Assembly (NCBI GenBank): GCA_016214285.1 | Contig: JACROV010000044.1 | Span: forward strand, 1 to 54,316 | Direction: 5' to 3' | DNA length: 54,316 nt | DNA from: Candidatus Omnitrophota bacterium | GTDB lineage: Bacteria; Omnitrophota; Gorgyraeia; Zapsychrales; Zapsychraceae | In this document: positions 8,070 through 16,614 of the stretch, one piece after another | Layout of the letters: each line of letters opens with the position of its first letter | Position numbering within the stretch: position 1 is the first letter of the stretch | Made by a program: the position numbers and the translations under genes | The notes under the pieces: generated by a model | The model's input: only the letters and a program-made list of their open reading frames with translations | Databases searched by the model: none | What the model was told of the DNA's origin: nothing

Positions 8070-9108
8070 ACACGACGGCCAGGTGTTCGTTTAAAAGTTC
8101 CTGGTTCAAATAAATCAAGTCGTCGGTCTTCAGTCTTCTGTCATCAGTCTCTGACGACTGACGTCTGATGTCTGACGACTCATAAAATACATCCGCCAGA
8201 TACCGGTCAAACCTGTCCGTGCGGTCCTTGTACGTTTTAACGACGATAAAACCACAGCCCTTAAGGCGCGATTCGACAAACCGCTTGGCTCTTCGACCTT
8301 CTTCGGTGTCGAGTTCCGGGCAATCGATGCCCCGCAGGCGCAGTTTCTGACTGATGGACATCGGGCAATTAAAATCAAGGGAAACCAAAAGCGTGTCGCC
8401 GTCAATGACCTTTTCGACTTCGGCTTTGTAGGTAAACAGTTCATCCTTGGGGACCTCGACCTTCCTGGCCCCGGCAAGCGTCCCCTTCCTAAAGACAAGT
8501 TCAACCGTCTCGGTTTCCTTTAATTTGGGAGCGCCCTTGGGAATCTCATATTGCTCGCGAAAGCCCAGGTCCAGGGCCAAAGGACCCCGGTGGACCAAAG
8601 CCTTGTTCGCCGGGACGATTTGGCAGGTGTGCAGCCGTCCGCGGGTGAATGTTAACCGCGCGATCGGTTTGTCGTCATCAGCCGGCGCGGCGAGCCTGCG
8701 TTTGGTGTTTAAATATTTTTGAAACTTATGCGTGTCCCATTTCTTTCGGAGGATTTGCTCTTCAAGCTTTTTTCGCTCGCCCGGATCTTTAACGGTAATA
8801 AGTCTCCGGTAATGGCCCCAGGTCAATTCGTGTCCCGGGACACGAATTGGGTAGGCCCGGTAGAACCGGACTGAACACTGCAGTGTTGTTCTGTCCCGGC
8901 CGACGTCTTCGGCCAATTCCTCGTAAAAACCCGACGCGTACTCCGGCTTGTCCTTGTTCTCCAGAAGATGCTCATCGATGTATTTGCCGACGTTCCAATA
9001 CCCCTTCGCCACGCGGTTCTTGACGAACAACTCCAGCTCCGCGAATTCCTGCGTGATTCTTTTGACGAGGGTTTTATAACCGTCAATTTTGGCTAGTGCT
9101 TTAGGCAT
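8062..9108 (-). CDS. DUF1016-type N-terminal domain fused to an SNase-like nuclease domain
   Basis: A 348-residue two-part protein. Residues about 5-135 resemble the helical N-terminal domain of DUF1016/YhcG-type proteins (VAKGYWNVGKYI, then LTWGHYRRLI). Residues about 228-348 form a staphylococcal-nuclease-like domain: DGD at 236-238 and RLRGIDCPE, with Arg257, Asp262 and Glu265 in the places of R35, D40 and E43, and Arg302 in the place of R87. All key residues are present, so it may be active. In YhcG the second part is a PDDEXK nuclease; here a different nuclease fold takes that place. Residues 311-330 come from a repeat-like insert. It overlaps rsmA and follows the adenine methylase. Confidence 0.75.
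   Translation of the reverse strand: MPKALAKIDGYKTLVKRITQEFAELELFVKNRVAKGYWNVGKYIDEHLLENKDKPEYASGFYEELAEDVGRDRTTLQCSVRFYRAYPIRVPGHELTWGHYRRLITVKDPGERKKLEEQILRKKWDTHKFQKYLNTKRRLAAPADDDKPIARLTFTRGRLHTCQIVPANKALVHRGPLALDLGFREQYEIPKGAPKLKETETVELVFRKGTLAGARKVEVPKDELFTYKAEVEKVIDGDTLLVSLDFNCPMSISQKLRLRGIDCPELDTEEGRRAKRFVESRLKGCGFIVVKTYKDRTDRFDRYLADVFYESSDIRRQSSETDDRRLKTDDLIYLNQELLNEHLAVVYE
8119..8178. repeat. In-frame quasi-repeat insert in the SNase domain
   Basis: Sixty bases built of degenerate words such as GACGACTGACGTCTGATG, encoding residues 311-330 (SSDIRRQSSETDDRRLKTDD). The segment splits the normally continuous SNase stretch between YLADVFY and YLNQELL, without shifting the frame. Similar tandem words otherwise occur between genes in this window. 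Confidence 0.65.
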
Positions 9109-9163
9109 TTTTTATGCGCGTGTCATGTGCTCTTGTGCTCATGTGGCATGTGACCTTAGGGCT

Positions 9164-9209
9164 ATTCCGGGGACACGTATCGATTTAATTAGATACGTGT
9201 CCCCGGAAT
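9164..9209. repeat. Perfect 18-bp-arm palindrome between dam and the nuclease gene
   Basis: ATTCCGGGGACACGTATC (9164-9181) is followed by a 10-base AT-rich loop and its exact complement at 9192-9209. It lies ten bases after the methylase stop. It could act as a hairpin on either strand. GGGGACACGTATC-type palindromes are a recurrent intergenic repeat in environmental genomes. There is no T-run, so it is not a standard terminator. The adjoining 9112-9160 holds degenerate GTGTCATGTGCTC words. Confidence 0.7.
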
Positions 9210-9218
9210 TTCGTCAGA

Positions 9219-10178
9219 TTAATCCTTTAACGCGTAATTTCTGACGAGGATTTCTTTGATCACGCCGCGTTTCTCGGCATTGCAATTGATCATGCGGGTG
9301 GCCGCTAATCTCCTGATTTCATAATTGCGCTTAAAAAGATCGTCCAAAAAATGGTCATGGGGGTCAATATTCTTGGGATCGGAATTGCTCAAGATGACTT
9401 TCGCGCCGATTTCCGTTAACCTATCACAAACCTCTTTGAGACGGATTTGTTCTCCATCCGCAAAACCATTCTTAATATACCCTGTGAAACTGGCTGTCCT
9501 GGAAATGGGGCGGTAAGGTGGGTCAAAGTAAACCAGAGACTGATTGTCCGCCTTCTTTAAACAATGAGCAAAATCCCGACATTCAATTTCGGCGCAACCC
9601 AAGGCCGCATGAACGGCCAACAGATTCTCCGTGTCACATATCGCAGGGTTTTCATACCGGCCAGAAGGCACATTAAACAATCCCCTGGAATTAACGCGGA
9701 AGAGTCCATTAAAGCAGGTTTTGTTCAAGAAAATCATCAACGCCGTCCTGAGGATAAAACCATTACTCCCCTTTTTGTTTAGCAATTCGTTGTATTCTTC
9801 CCTTTTGGAATAATAGAAATTCTCCCGTGCCGGTTTATGCAAACTCGAATATTCCGACTCTAAACCCTTTAAATTCTTGATAAGCTTAGGAACGGAATCG
9901 CGAATCGTTTGATAGGCGATGACAACCTCGGGATTAATATCGTAGAGATATGCCTTCTTTATCTGATAGTGTTGCGAAAGCCAGAAAAATACCGCCCCGC
10001 CTCCAACAAACGGCTCAAAATATTTTTCAATGCGCCCGGCCTTGACGAATTCCGGAGGAAGAAACTCTTTGATCTGGTTGATGAGCTGGCCCTTGCCCCC
10101 GGCCCACTTGAGGAATGGCTTTGCTTCGCGCTTCGCCGGGCAGGCTCCCCGGAGGGGAGAAGAAATCGGGACTTTCAT
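9219..10178 (-). CDS. dam: DNA adenine methylase (Dam/D12 class)
   Basis: An N6-adenine methyltransferase of the Dam/DpnM type. Motif I region is PFLKWAGGKGQL (21-32) with EPFVGGGAVFF (55-65), and the catalytic DPPY is at 219-222. The 319-residue length is slightly above the usual 270-300. The first 20 residues (from ISSPLRGACPAKREAKP) are encoded by a GC-rich dispersed repeat also seen in hisF and near 41.9 kb, so the native start is unclear, and no ribosome binding site is visible. No cognate restriction endonuclease of known type is adjacent; the next gene is the DUF1016-SNase fusion. Confidence 0.9.
   Translation of the reverse strand: MKVPISSPLRGACPAKREAKPFLKWAGGKGQLINQIKEFLPPEFVKAGRIEKYFEPFVGGGAVFFWLSQHYQIKKAYLYDINPEVVIAYQTIRDSVPKLIKNLKGLESEYSSLHKPARENFYYSKREEYNELLNKKGSNGFILRTALMIFLNKTCFNGLFRVNSRGLFNVPSGRYENPAICDTENLLAVHAALGCAEIECRDFAHCLKKADNQSLVYFDPPYRPISRTASFTGYIKNGFADGEQIRLKEVCDRLTEIGAKVILSNSDPKNIDPHDHFLDDLFKRNYEIRRLAATRMINCNAEKRGVIKEILVRNYALKD
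10136..10160. repeat. CCTGCCCGG/GGGGAGCC dispersed repeat in the dam 5' end
   Basis: CCGGGCAGGCTCCCCGGAGG begins at 10136 and encodes the PLRGACP part of the methylase N-terminus. The same core (GGGGAGCCTGCCCGGC) is found reverse-oriented at 19726-19742 in hisF, and split words of it are found at 41909-41966. Confidence 0.55.
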
Positions 10179-10298
10179 AGTTAAGATTAAACCACAGATT
10201 AACAGTTAATTCAACAGGGGGATGATAAGTTTTTGGTGAGGGGGAATTGACTGAATATGCCAATACCTTTTAAGTTCGTCAATTAATTTCTTGATTCC

Positions 10299-10553
10299 TT
10301 AATCTCTATTAACCCAGCTGCTTAAGGTACGCACCAGGATCTGCGGCAGCCAGGTGTCTTCGCCGGGCTGGTGTTTGACGCGCCGCTCGTTAATCTCCAG
10401 AAAAATGGAAAAAATCACGACATACAAAAGCAAAATGACCAGTTTGTGATCGAACCGCCGGCCCGTCAATCGATACAGCGCGTAGACCAGCGCCGGCACC
10501 GACAAAATCACCACAACGAGCACTGCCGTTTCCTCCCAAAACATCCCGCTCAC
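10299..10553 (-). CDS. Small membrane protein of unknown function
   Basis: An 84-residue protein with two predicted membrane segments: TAVLVVVILSVPALVYALY at about 9-27 and LVILLLYVVIFSIFLEI at about 38-54. A short polar tail follows. The GTG start overlaps the pdxA stop by four bases (GTGA); an ATG three codons later (10544) is the alternative. The coupling makes it a real gene at the end of the pdxA operon. I do not recognise the family. Confidence 0.6.
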   Translation of the reverse strand: MSGMFWEETAVLVVVILSVPALVYALYRLTGRRFDHKLVILLLYVVIFSIFLEINERRVKHQPGEDTWLPQILVRTLSSWVNRD

Positions 10554-11503
10554 GCGCGGCCCCTGGCCAGTTGAACGGCCAGTTTGACGGCCTCGACCAT
10601 CGAGGAGGCATCCGCCTTGTTTTTCCCGGCGATGTCGAAGGCGGTGCCGTGCGCGGGCGAGGTGCGGACAAACGGCAGTCCGATGGTGAGATTCACTAAT
10701 TTCCGGAAATACAAGGTCTTCACCGGAATCAGCCCCTGGTCGTGGTACATGGCCAGAAGCGCGTCAAAATGCCTGGAATTGTGCGGATAAAAGATCGTGT
10801 CCGCCGGGAAAGGCCCTTGCACGCGCATCCCGTGTGAGCGCGCGCGCTTGATGGCGGGAATGATGCGGCGTATCTCTTCCCGGCCGAGCGTGCCTCCTTC
10901 ACCGGCGTGGGGGTTCAACCCGCAGACACCAATGAGCGGCTTTTTGAGACAGAAATGTTTTTTCAACGCGGTATCGGTCGAGCGGATCGCCCGGAAAACA
11001 ACCTCGGCATTGATCGCCCGGCTCACCTGCTCCAACGGAATGTGGCGCGTCACCAAAAGGACGCGCAGCGGCCCGGAAACGAACATCATGCCGATGTCCT
11101 TCGCGCCAAACGCCTCGGCCAGGAATTCCGTGTGCCCGTGAAACGATGGGATCGTTTTGCCAATCGCCTCTTTGCACACCGGGGCGGTGACCAGCGCCGA
11201 CAATTGCCCGCGTTTGACCAGATCAATGGCTGTTTGCAGATACGCTACCGAGGCTTTGCCGGTCAGGCGGCTGGGCCGGCCGATTCGAAACTCTCCGGCC
11301 CGAAGACAACCGACATCGATAAACACGCAATTTTTGTAGCGGACGGGGAAATATTTGCGGAAAAGACACCCGTCGCCGATGATCGTAATGCGCGCGGCAC
11401 GGCGCAGGGAAGGGTTCGCGAGCGCCTTGGCCGTGACCTCGGCACCGATGCCTGCGGGATCGCCCAGCGTGATGCCGATCGCCTTATTGCTTGATCTCGA
11501 CAT
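10550..11503 (-). CDS. pdxA: 4-hydroxythreonine-4-phosphate dehydrogenase PdxA
   Basis: PdxA oxidises 4-phosphohydroxy-L-threonine in DXP-dependent pyridoxal phosphate synthesis. The 317-residue protein has ITLGDPAGIGAE at the N-terminus, the metal-binding His pattern in FHGHTEFLAE, GLNPHAGEGG, and the YHDQGLIPVKTL and GTAFDIAGKNKAD blocks. The start at 11503 lies inside the end of the surA-like gene (20-base overlap). PdxJ is not in the window. Confidence 0.95.
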   Translation of the reverse strand: MSRSSNKAIGITLGDPAGIGAEVTAKALANPSLRRAARITIIGDGCLFRKYFPVRYKNCVFIDVGCLRAGEFRIGRPSRLTGKASVAYLQTAIDLVKRGQLSALVTAPVCKEAIGKTIPSFHGHTEFLAEAFGAKDIGMMFVSGPLRVLLVTRHIPLEQVSRAINAEVVFRAIRSTDTALKKHFCLKKPLIGVCGLNPHAGEGGTLGREEIRRIIPAIKRARSHGMRVQGPFPADTIFYPHNSRHFDALLAMYHDQGLIPVKTLYFRKLVNLTIGLPFVRTSPAHGTAFDIAGKNKADASSMVEAVKLAVQLARGRA

Positions 11504-12428
11504 AGGCCTTTTTGTGCAGATTGCCCAGCCACTGCTCAAAACGTTCCTGGAATTTCTTGCGGTAGAGCAGATCGTAGACCTGGTCCTTGACCTCTTTAAG
11601 TTCAGCCACCTGGGCGGGGGTCTCTCCCTTGAGCTTGAAAATAAATATGCCTTTATCCGTCTCGACGGAATCGGAAACCTGGCCCAGCGTCAGGCTAAAA
11701 ACGACCTTTTCGATATCGGGAAGGAACTGCCCTTCTTCGACGACACCAATGGAGGAGGAATCGGAATATTTTTTGGCCACTTCTTCAAAATCCCTGCCTT
11801 CCCTGATCAAGGCCAGGGCTTCCTTCGCGCGCGCGCGGGCCGCCTCCTTATCGTCGATAAAAGTAATGTGGATCGAGTCTAAATTGACGCGCCGGCTTTT
11901 TAAGAAACTGTCCTTGTTCTGCTCGTAAAATTCCGTGACCTCCTGCGGATTAACGAACACCTTGGACTTGACCTCATGGTCGATCACGTACTTGATCTTG
12001 AGCTGGTCCAGGATCTTGCCGCGCAGATCCGTGACGTTCGCGCCGTTGTTGACCAGGGCGTCGAGAAAAACTTGCTCGGAAGGATACCTGGCCTTGATCT
12101 CCTCGACGCGCTGGTCGACGAGTTTATCGCGCACCTCGATGCCGATTGCGTTGGCGCGGCTAAGAATCAACTTGTCTTCGATGAGCTGTTTGAGGCCGTT
12201 GGTCTGGAGCCCGGCCATCATTTGCTTGACCTGATCTTCAGGGAGGCCTTGCGCGGCCAGACTGGCATAGGTCTGACGGATATAATCCTGCAGATCTTTG
12301 AAGGTGATCACCTCGTCATTGACCACGGCAATAATACCGTCCTCGACGCTGTTGGCGATGCCGGGCATGGCGCCGATAAAAATTATCGCCGCGATCGCAA
12401 AAGATAAAAACCTAATTGAGCGTTCCAT
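11484..12428 (-). CDS. SurA-like periplasmic peptidyl-prolyl isomerase/chaperone
   Basis: A 314-residue exported protein. It has an N-terminal signal (residues 4-26, ending near IANSVEDG), a SurA-type N-terminal chaperone domain opening IIAVVNDEVITFKDL, and one parvulin domain (about 170-270: REGRDFEEVAKKYSDSSS, LTLGQVSDSVETDKGIFIFKL). SurA guides outer-membrane proteins. Only one parvulin domain is present where E. coli SurA has two. It overlaps mfd by 17 bases and pdxA by 20; the pairing with pdxA resembles the surA-pdxA order of other bacteria. Confidence 0.85.
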   Translation of the reverse strand: MERSIRFLSFAIAAIIFIGAMPGIANSVEDGIIAVVNDEVITFKDLQDYIRQTYASLAAQGLPEDQVKQMMAGLQTNGLKQLIEDKLILSRANAIGIEVRDKLVDQRVEEIKARYPSEQVFLDALVNNGANVTDLRGKILDQLKIKYVIDHEVKSKVFVNPQEVTEFYEQNKDSFLKSRRVNLDSIHITFIDDKEAARARAKEALALIREGRDFEEVAKKYSDSSSIGVVEEGQFLPDIEKVVFSLTLGQVSDSVETDKGIFIFKLKGETPAQVAELKEVKDQVYDLLYRKKFQERFEQWLGNLHKKAYVEIKQ

Positions 12429-14349
12429 GAGATGTCCCTGCCATTTCGTGTTTAAGATGTTCGACGGATTCTTTCAGGAGGCGGCAGTACAGATCGAAGC
12501 CGATCGTGGCGATGTATCCGTGCTGTTCCTGCCCCAGGATATTCCCCGCGCCGCGGATCTGCAGGTCCTCGAAGGCGATCTGAAACCCCGCCCCGAGCCC
12601 GCTGTGTTTCTCGACCGCGTCGACGCGCGCCTTCGCCTGCGCGGAAAGCTGCCCGCGCGGCGGAATGATAAAATACGCGTACGCCTTGCGCGTAAAACGG
12701 CCCACGCGCCCGCGCAGTTGGTGCAGATCGGAGAGCCCGAAACGGTCCGCGCGGTTGACGATCAGCGTATTGGCGTTGGGCACATCAATGCCGGATTCGA
12801 TGATCGTGGTGCACACCAAAACATCGATCATCCCTTTAAGGAATTTAAGCATCGTGTCTTCCAGTTCATGCGCCAACATCTGGCCGTGCGCGATACCGGT
12901 GCGCGCCCGCGGCACCAGCCGCGTTATTATTTTAACGATCCGTTCGATATCTTCAACCCGGTTGTGCAAAAAGAATATCTGGCCTTTTCTTTTCAATTCG
13001 CGGTCGATGGCCGTCTGGATCAGTTCCTCGTCGAATTCCACGATTGCGGTCTTGACCGCGATCCGGCTCTGCGGGGGTGTGGCAATGACCGACATGTCCC
13101 GCACGCCGGTTAACGCCATATAAAGGGTGCGCGGGATCGGGGTGGCGGTCAACATCAACACGTCCGTCAAAAGGCGGAATTGTTTTAAACGCTCTTTGGC
13201 GCGCACGCCAAAACGCTGTTCTTCGTCAATAATGATCAACCCGATGTCCTTAAAGGCGATGTCCCTGGAAAGCAGGCGATGTGTTCCGATGACGATGTCT
13301 ACCCCGCCTTCCCGCAGTTCTTTAAGGGTCGCCGTTTGTTCCCCCCGGGCACGAAAGCGGCTCAACATGGCCACCTTCACGGGGAAATCTTTGAGCCGAT
13401 TGCTGAAATTGTAATAATGCTGTTCGGCCAGGATGGTCGTTGGAACAAGCACGACCACCTGTTTGTTATCCATGACCGCTTTAAACGCCGCCCGCAAGGC
13501 CACCTCCGTCTTGCCGTAGCCAACGTCCCCGCACAAGAGGCGGTCCATCGGTCTTACGGATTCCATATCTTTTTTGACCTCGAGCGTGGCTTTGGTCTGA
13601 TCGGGCGTTTCTTCGAACGGAAATTTCTTCTCGAATTCCTTCTGCCAATCCACGTCCGGCGAGAAGGCGAACCCTTTTAAACTCGCGCGCGCGGCCTGGG
13701 CGTGCAGCAGTTCTCCCGCCAGGCGCTGCAGGCGCTTCTGGATTAACGCGCGGACCCGTTTCCATTCCTTGCTGCCCAACGGATACAACCGCGGAGGTTT
13801 TTTGTGAAACCCCACGTATTTCTGGACCAGATGCATGTCATGGACCGGGACAAAGAGCTTGTCATCGCCCTTATACTCGATGACCATGTGCTCTTTTTCC
13901 CCGCGGGCGGCGTCCACGGGCGCGATGCCCAGATATCTGCCGATGCCGTGGTTGTTATGGACGACATAATCGCCTTTCTGGAGTTCAAGAAAATTGTTGA
14001 GCGGCACATCGGCGTTAAAGACGCTGCGCGCCGGGGGCCTGTTGGGCCCGCCTGCCGCTCGCCTGAGACACGGGCGGGCGGGCAGGATGATGACGATCTT
14101 GTGCTGCCAGATCGGTCTGCCGGTTTGGCTGTTGATCGTGGCGATGGAACGGACGTGGTCATTTTCCAGGTCAACGCGCAACGGCGCGTCGAAATCGACC
14201 GGATAAATGTCCACGATACTGCCGCGCTGGCTGAACTCTCCTTGCTCCATGACCCTGTTGACCCGGCGATAACGCAAATCCGCTATGCTGCGGACCAGTT
14301 CATCCGGCCTCAGTGTTTTGTCAATGAAGAGCTCAACAGACTGGAACAT
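12412..14349 (-). CDS. mfd: Mfd-like transcription-repair coupling translocase, short form
   Basis: A 645-residue protein with only the middle of Mfd. It starts in the latter part of the N-terminal module (YRRVNRVMEQGEFSQRGSIVDIYP at about 27-50). It then has the CarD-like RNA polymerase-interaction domain (QKGDYVVHNNHGIGRYLGI at about 124-142) and the RecG-like SF2 translocase with GDVGYGKTEVAL, DEEQRFG and QLRGRVGR. It ends at LYCRLLKESVEHLKHE, just where full Mfd (about 1100 residues) continues into its C-terminal regulatory domain. The UvrB-homology domain that binds UvrA and the C-terminal domain are therefore missing. secDF ends five bases upstream and the surA-like gene overlaps the end, so no lost exon is nearby. 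Confidence 0.85.
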   Translation of the reverse strand: MFQSVELFIDKTLRPDELVRSIADLRYRRVNRVMEQGEFSQRGSIVDIYPVDFDAPLRVDLENDHVRSIATINSQTGRPIWQHKIVIILPARPCLRRAAGGPNRPPARSVFNADVPLNNFLELQKGDYVVHNNHGIGRYLGIAPVDAARGEKEHMVIEYKGDDKLFVPVHDMHLVQKYVGFHKKPPRLYPLGSKEWKRVRALIQKRLQRLAGELLHAQAARASLKGFAFSPDVDWQKEFEKKFPFEETPDQTKATLEVKKDMESVRPMDRLLCGDVGYGKTEVALRAAFKAVMDNKQVVVLVPTTILAEQHYYNFSNRLKDFPVKVAMLSRFRARGEQTATLKELREGGVDIVIGTHRLLSRDIAFKDIGLIIIDEEQRFGVRAKERLKQFRLLTDVLMLTATPIPRTLYMALTGVRDMSVIATPPQSRIAVKTAIVEFDEELIQTAIDRELKRKGQIFFLHNRVEDIERIVKIITRLVPRARTGIAHGQMLAHELEDTMLKFLKGMIDVLVCTTIIESGIDVPNANTLIVNRADRFGLSDLHQLRGRVGRFTRKAYAYFIIPPRGQLSAQAKARVDAVEKHSGLGAGFQIAFEDLQIRGAGNILGQEQHGYIATIGFDLYCRLLKESVEHLKHEMAGTSHGTLN

Positions 14350-14354
14350 AACAT

Positions 14355-16556
14355 TTATTTTTTCCTTTGCAGCGCCAGCACGATGGGCGAGACGATAAAC
14401 ACGGTCGAATACGTCCCCACCACGAACCCGATCATCAGACACAAGGCAAAGGTGTTGAGGACCTCGCCGCCGTAAAAATAAAGCGCCACAACGACCAGCG
14501 CGGTGGCAAAGGTCGTCAGAATGGTCCGGCTTAACGTCTGGTTGATGCTTTCGTTAATGATCTCGCGCAGGCTTTTGCGCCCGAGCTTGAGCATGTTCTC
14601 GCGCACGCGATCATAAATGACGATCGTGTCATTGATGGAGTAGCCCGCGATCGTCAAAAGCGCGGTCACAACCAAAAGATCCAATTGACGGCCCAGCATG
14701 ACCAGGATCCCCATCGTGACAAAGACGTCATGCAAGATGGCCACGACCCCGCCGGTGGCAAAATCAAAGTGTTTGAATCGAAACCCGACATAGATCAGAA
14801 TGCCGCCCAGCGCGAAAACGATGGCCAGCATGGCGGCCTTGCGCAAGGCCTTGCCCACGACCGGGCCGACGTTCTCGATGCGCAGGATCTCAAATTTATT
14901 GTCAGGAAAAAGCGCCTGGAACTCCCTGGAAACTTTTTCATAAGTGTCCGCGGAACTGCGGATCATCACGACCTCCGGCGACTGGTCGAACTGCTGGATG
15001 ATCGCGTCCACCCCCGCCTTCTGCAATCCTTCCCTTAACCGGTCAACTTCCACCGGTTTGGCAAATTTATACTCCTGGACCTGTCCGCCGACAAAGTCGA
15101 TACCGTAAGCGTCATTCTTTTTCAGATTCAATACCACGACCGTGGCGAGGATCAGGCCGATGGAGAGAGTAAACGCGATAATTCTCTTGGGCACGGAAAG
15201 AAAATCGATCTTTGAATTTGACCAGAGGCTCAACATGGGAAGCTTTTGCATCCATCCCAGATTGTAAAAAAGAGTGAACAACGTACGGCTGACGAAGAGT
15301 GCCGTAAACAAGCTCGTCACCAGACCGATCGTTAACGTGACCGCGAAGCCTTTGATGGGACCGGACCCGAATTGAAAAAGCATGAACGCGGCGATCAAGG
15401 TCGTCGCGTTGGAATCGATGATCGCCGACAAGGCACGGCTGAACCCGCTGTTGATGGCCGCCTGGATGGCGCGTCCGTTTTTGATCTCTTCACGGATACG
15501 TTCATTGATAAGCACGTTGGCATCGACCGCCATCCCCAAGGTCAACACGATACCGGCGATGCCGGGCAGGGTCAGCGTCAGTTGGCTATCAGGCAACATC
15601 AGGTTCAAAAATCCCATCGTGCCGAAGATCAAAAGCAGGTTCAACAAAAGCGCGATGTCGGCAATGAATCCGGCTTTCATGTAATAGACCAGCATGAAAA
15701 TAAAAACCGCCGCCGCGCCGATCTTTGTCGCGTCAATCCCGGCCAGAATGGAATCTTGCCCCAGTAGCGGGCCGATGGTCCGCTCCTCTTCCACGTGCAT
15801 CGGTGCCGGAAGCGCGCCGGAACGCAGCGCCAGGGCCAACAAAGACGCTTCATCCAGAGTGAATTGGCCCGAGATCTGGGCGCTACCCCCTAAGATCGCT
15901 TCTTTGATATTCGGGGCGGAAAGGACCTCCCCATCAAGCAAAATGGCAAGCCTGCGGCCCACATTCAATCGGGTCAGATTGGCAAATTCGGTGGTTCCCT
16001 GATTGTTAAGCGTAATGGAAATATACGGCTGGCCAAATCCCCGTGTATCAAAATCCACCCGGGCGTCGCTGATCCGCTCTCCGCTTAAGGCGACCTGGTC
16101 CTCCAGCAATACAGGTTCACGTTCCTTCTCTTTGACATATTTCAAAACAAATCCTTGCGGGACATTCCCCCCAAGGGCCGATTTTAAACGGCTGGGGTCG
16201 TCATCGACTAAACGAAATTCCAACTGGGCGACTTTGCCGACCATGGCGAGCGCCGCCTCGCGGTCGGTCACGCCGGGCAGCTGGACCAAGATCTCAGTTT
16301 CTCCCTGGCGCTGGATGATCGTTTCGGCGACCCCCATGCCGTCGATACGGTTGCGCAAGATCTCGATGGCGCGCGAGACCGCGTCCTGGCGGACCTTTTC
16401 GGGCAACTGCTCCGTCTCCACCTTCAGGACCAGATGCATCCCGCCCTTAAGGTCCAACCCCATGTTGATATGCTTTTCTAACGGAAACGTAAAATAAACG
16501 GCGGCGGCAATGACGCCCAGGATTATCAATATTCTGTTACGAAGGCTTTTGTTCAT
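14355..16556 (-). CDS. secDF: SecD-SecF fusion protein
   Basis: SecDF is the proton-driven accessory pump of the Sec translocon. The single 733-residue protein joins SecD (first membrane segment at about 8-25, DLKGGMHLVL, the P1 domain with IEILRNRIDGMGV, then five membrane segments) to SecF, which starts near residue 450 (SIGLILATVVVLN, IDFVGGQVQEY). The C-terminal membrane block holds the YSINDTIVIYDRVREN signature. The start at 16556 has an AGGGAG site. yajC lies upstream, the usual order. Confidence 0.95.
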   Translation of the reverse strand: MNKSLRNRILIILGVIAAAVYFTFPLEKHINMGLDLKGGMHLVLKVETEQLPEKVRQDAVSRAIEILRNRIDGMGVAETIIQRQGETEILVQLPGVTDREAALAMVGKVAQLEFRLVDDDPSRLKSALGGNVPQGFVLKYVKEKEREPVLLEDQVALSGERISDARVDFDTRGFGQPYISITLNNQGTTEFANLTRLNVGRRLAILLDGEVLSAPNIKEAILGGSAQISGQFTLDEASLLALALRSGALPAPMHVEEERTIGPLLGQDSILAGIDATKIGAAAVFIFMLVYYMKAGFIADIALLLNLLLIFGTMGFLNLMLPDSQLTLTLPGIAGIVLTLGMAVDANVLINERIREEIKNGRAIQAAINSGFSRALSAIIDSNATTLIAAFMLFQFGSGPIKGFAVTLTIGLVTSLFTALFVSRTLFTLFYNLGWMQKLPMLSLWSNSKIDFLSVPKRIIAFTLSIGLILATVVVLNLKKNDAYGIDFVGGQVQEYKFAKPVEVDRLREGLQKAGVDAIIQQFDQSPEVVMIRSSADTYEKVSREFQALFPDNKFEILRIENVGPVVGKALRKAAMLAIVFALGGILIYVGFRFKHFDFATGGVVAILHDVFVTMGILVMLGRQLDLLVVTALLTIAGYSINDTIVIYDRVRENMLKLGRKSLREIINESINQTLSRTILTTFATALVVVALYFYGGEVLNTFALCLMIGFVVGTYSTVFIVSPIVLALQRKK

Positions 16557-16580
16557 CCTTGTCTCCCTCTAATGAGTACA

Positions 16581-16610
16581 CCCTTGACAAAATGTTCATT
16601 TTGTCAAGGG
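16581..16610 (-). repeat. Hairpin between yajC and secDF
   Basis: CCCTTGACAAAATG (16581-16594) and its exact complement (16597-16610) form a 14-bp stem with almost no loop. It starts 30 bases before secDF and ends just after the yajC stop (16615). No T-run follows, so it may adjust mRNA stability or yajC/secDF ratio rather than end transcription. Confidence 0.6.
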
Positions 16611-16614
16611 TATG

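Noticed and set aside
13804-14475. A long plus-strand frame opposite mfd
   Set aside because: It is antisense to well-conserved Mfd motifs; long antisense frames are common in GC-rich genes. The same applies to 22396-23421 opposite hisD.
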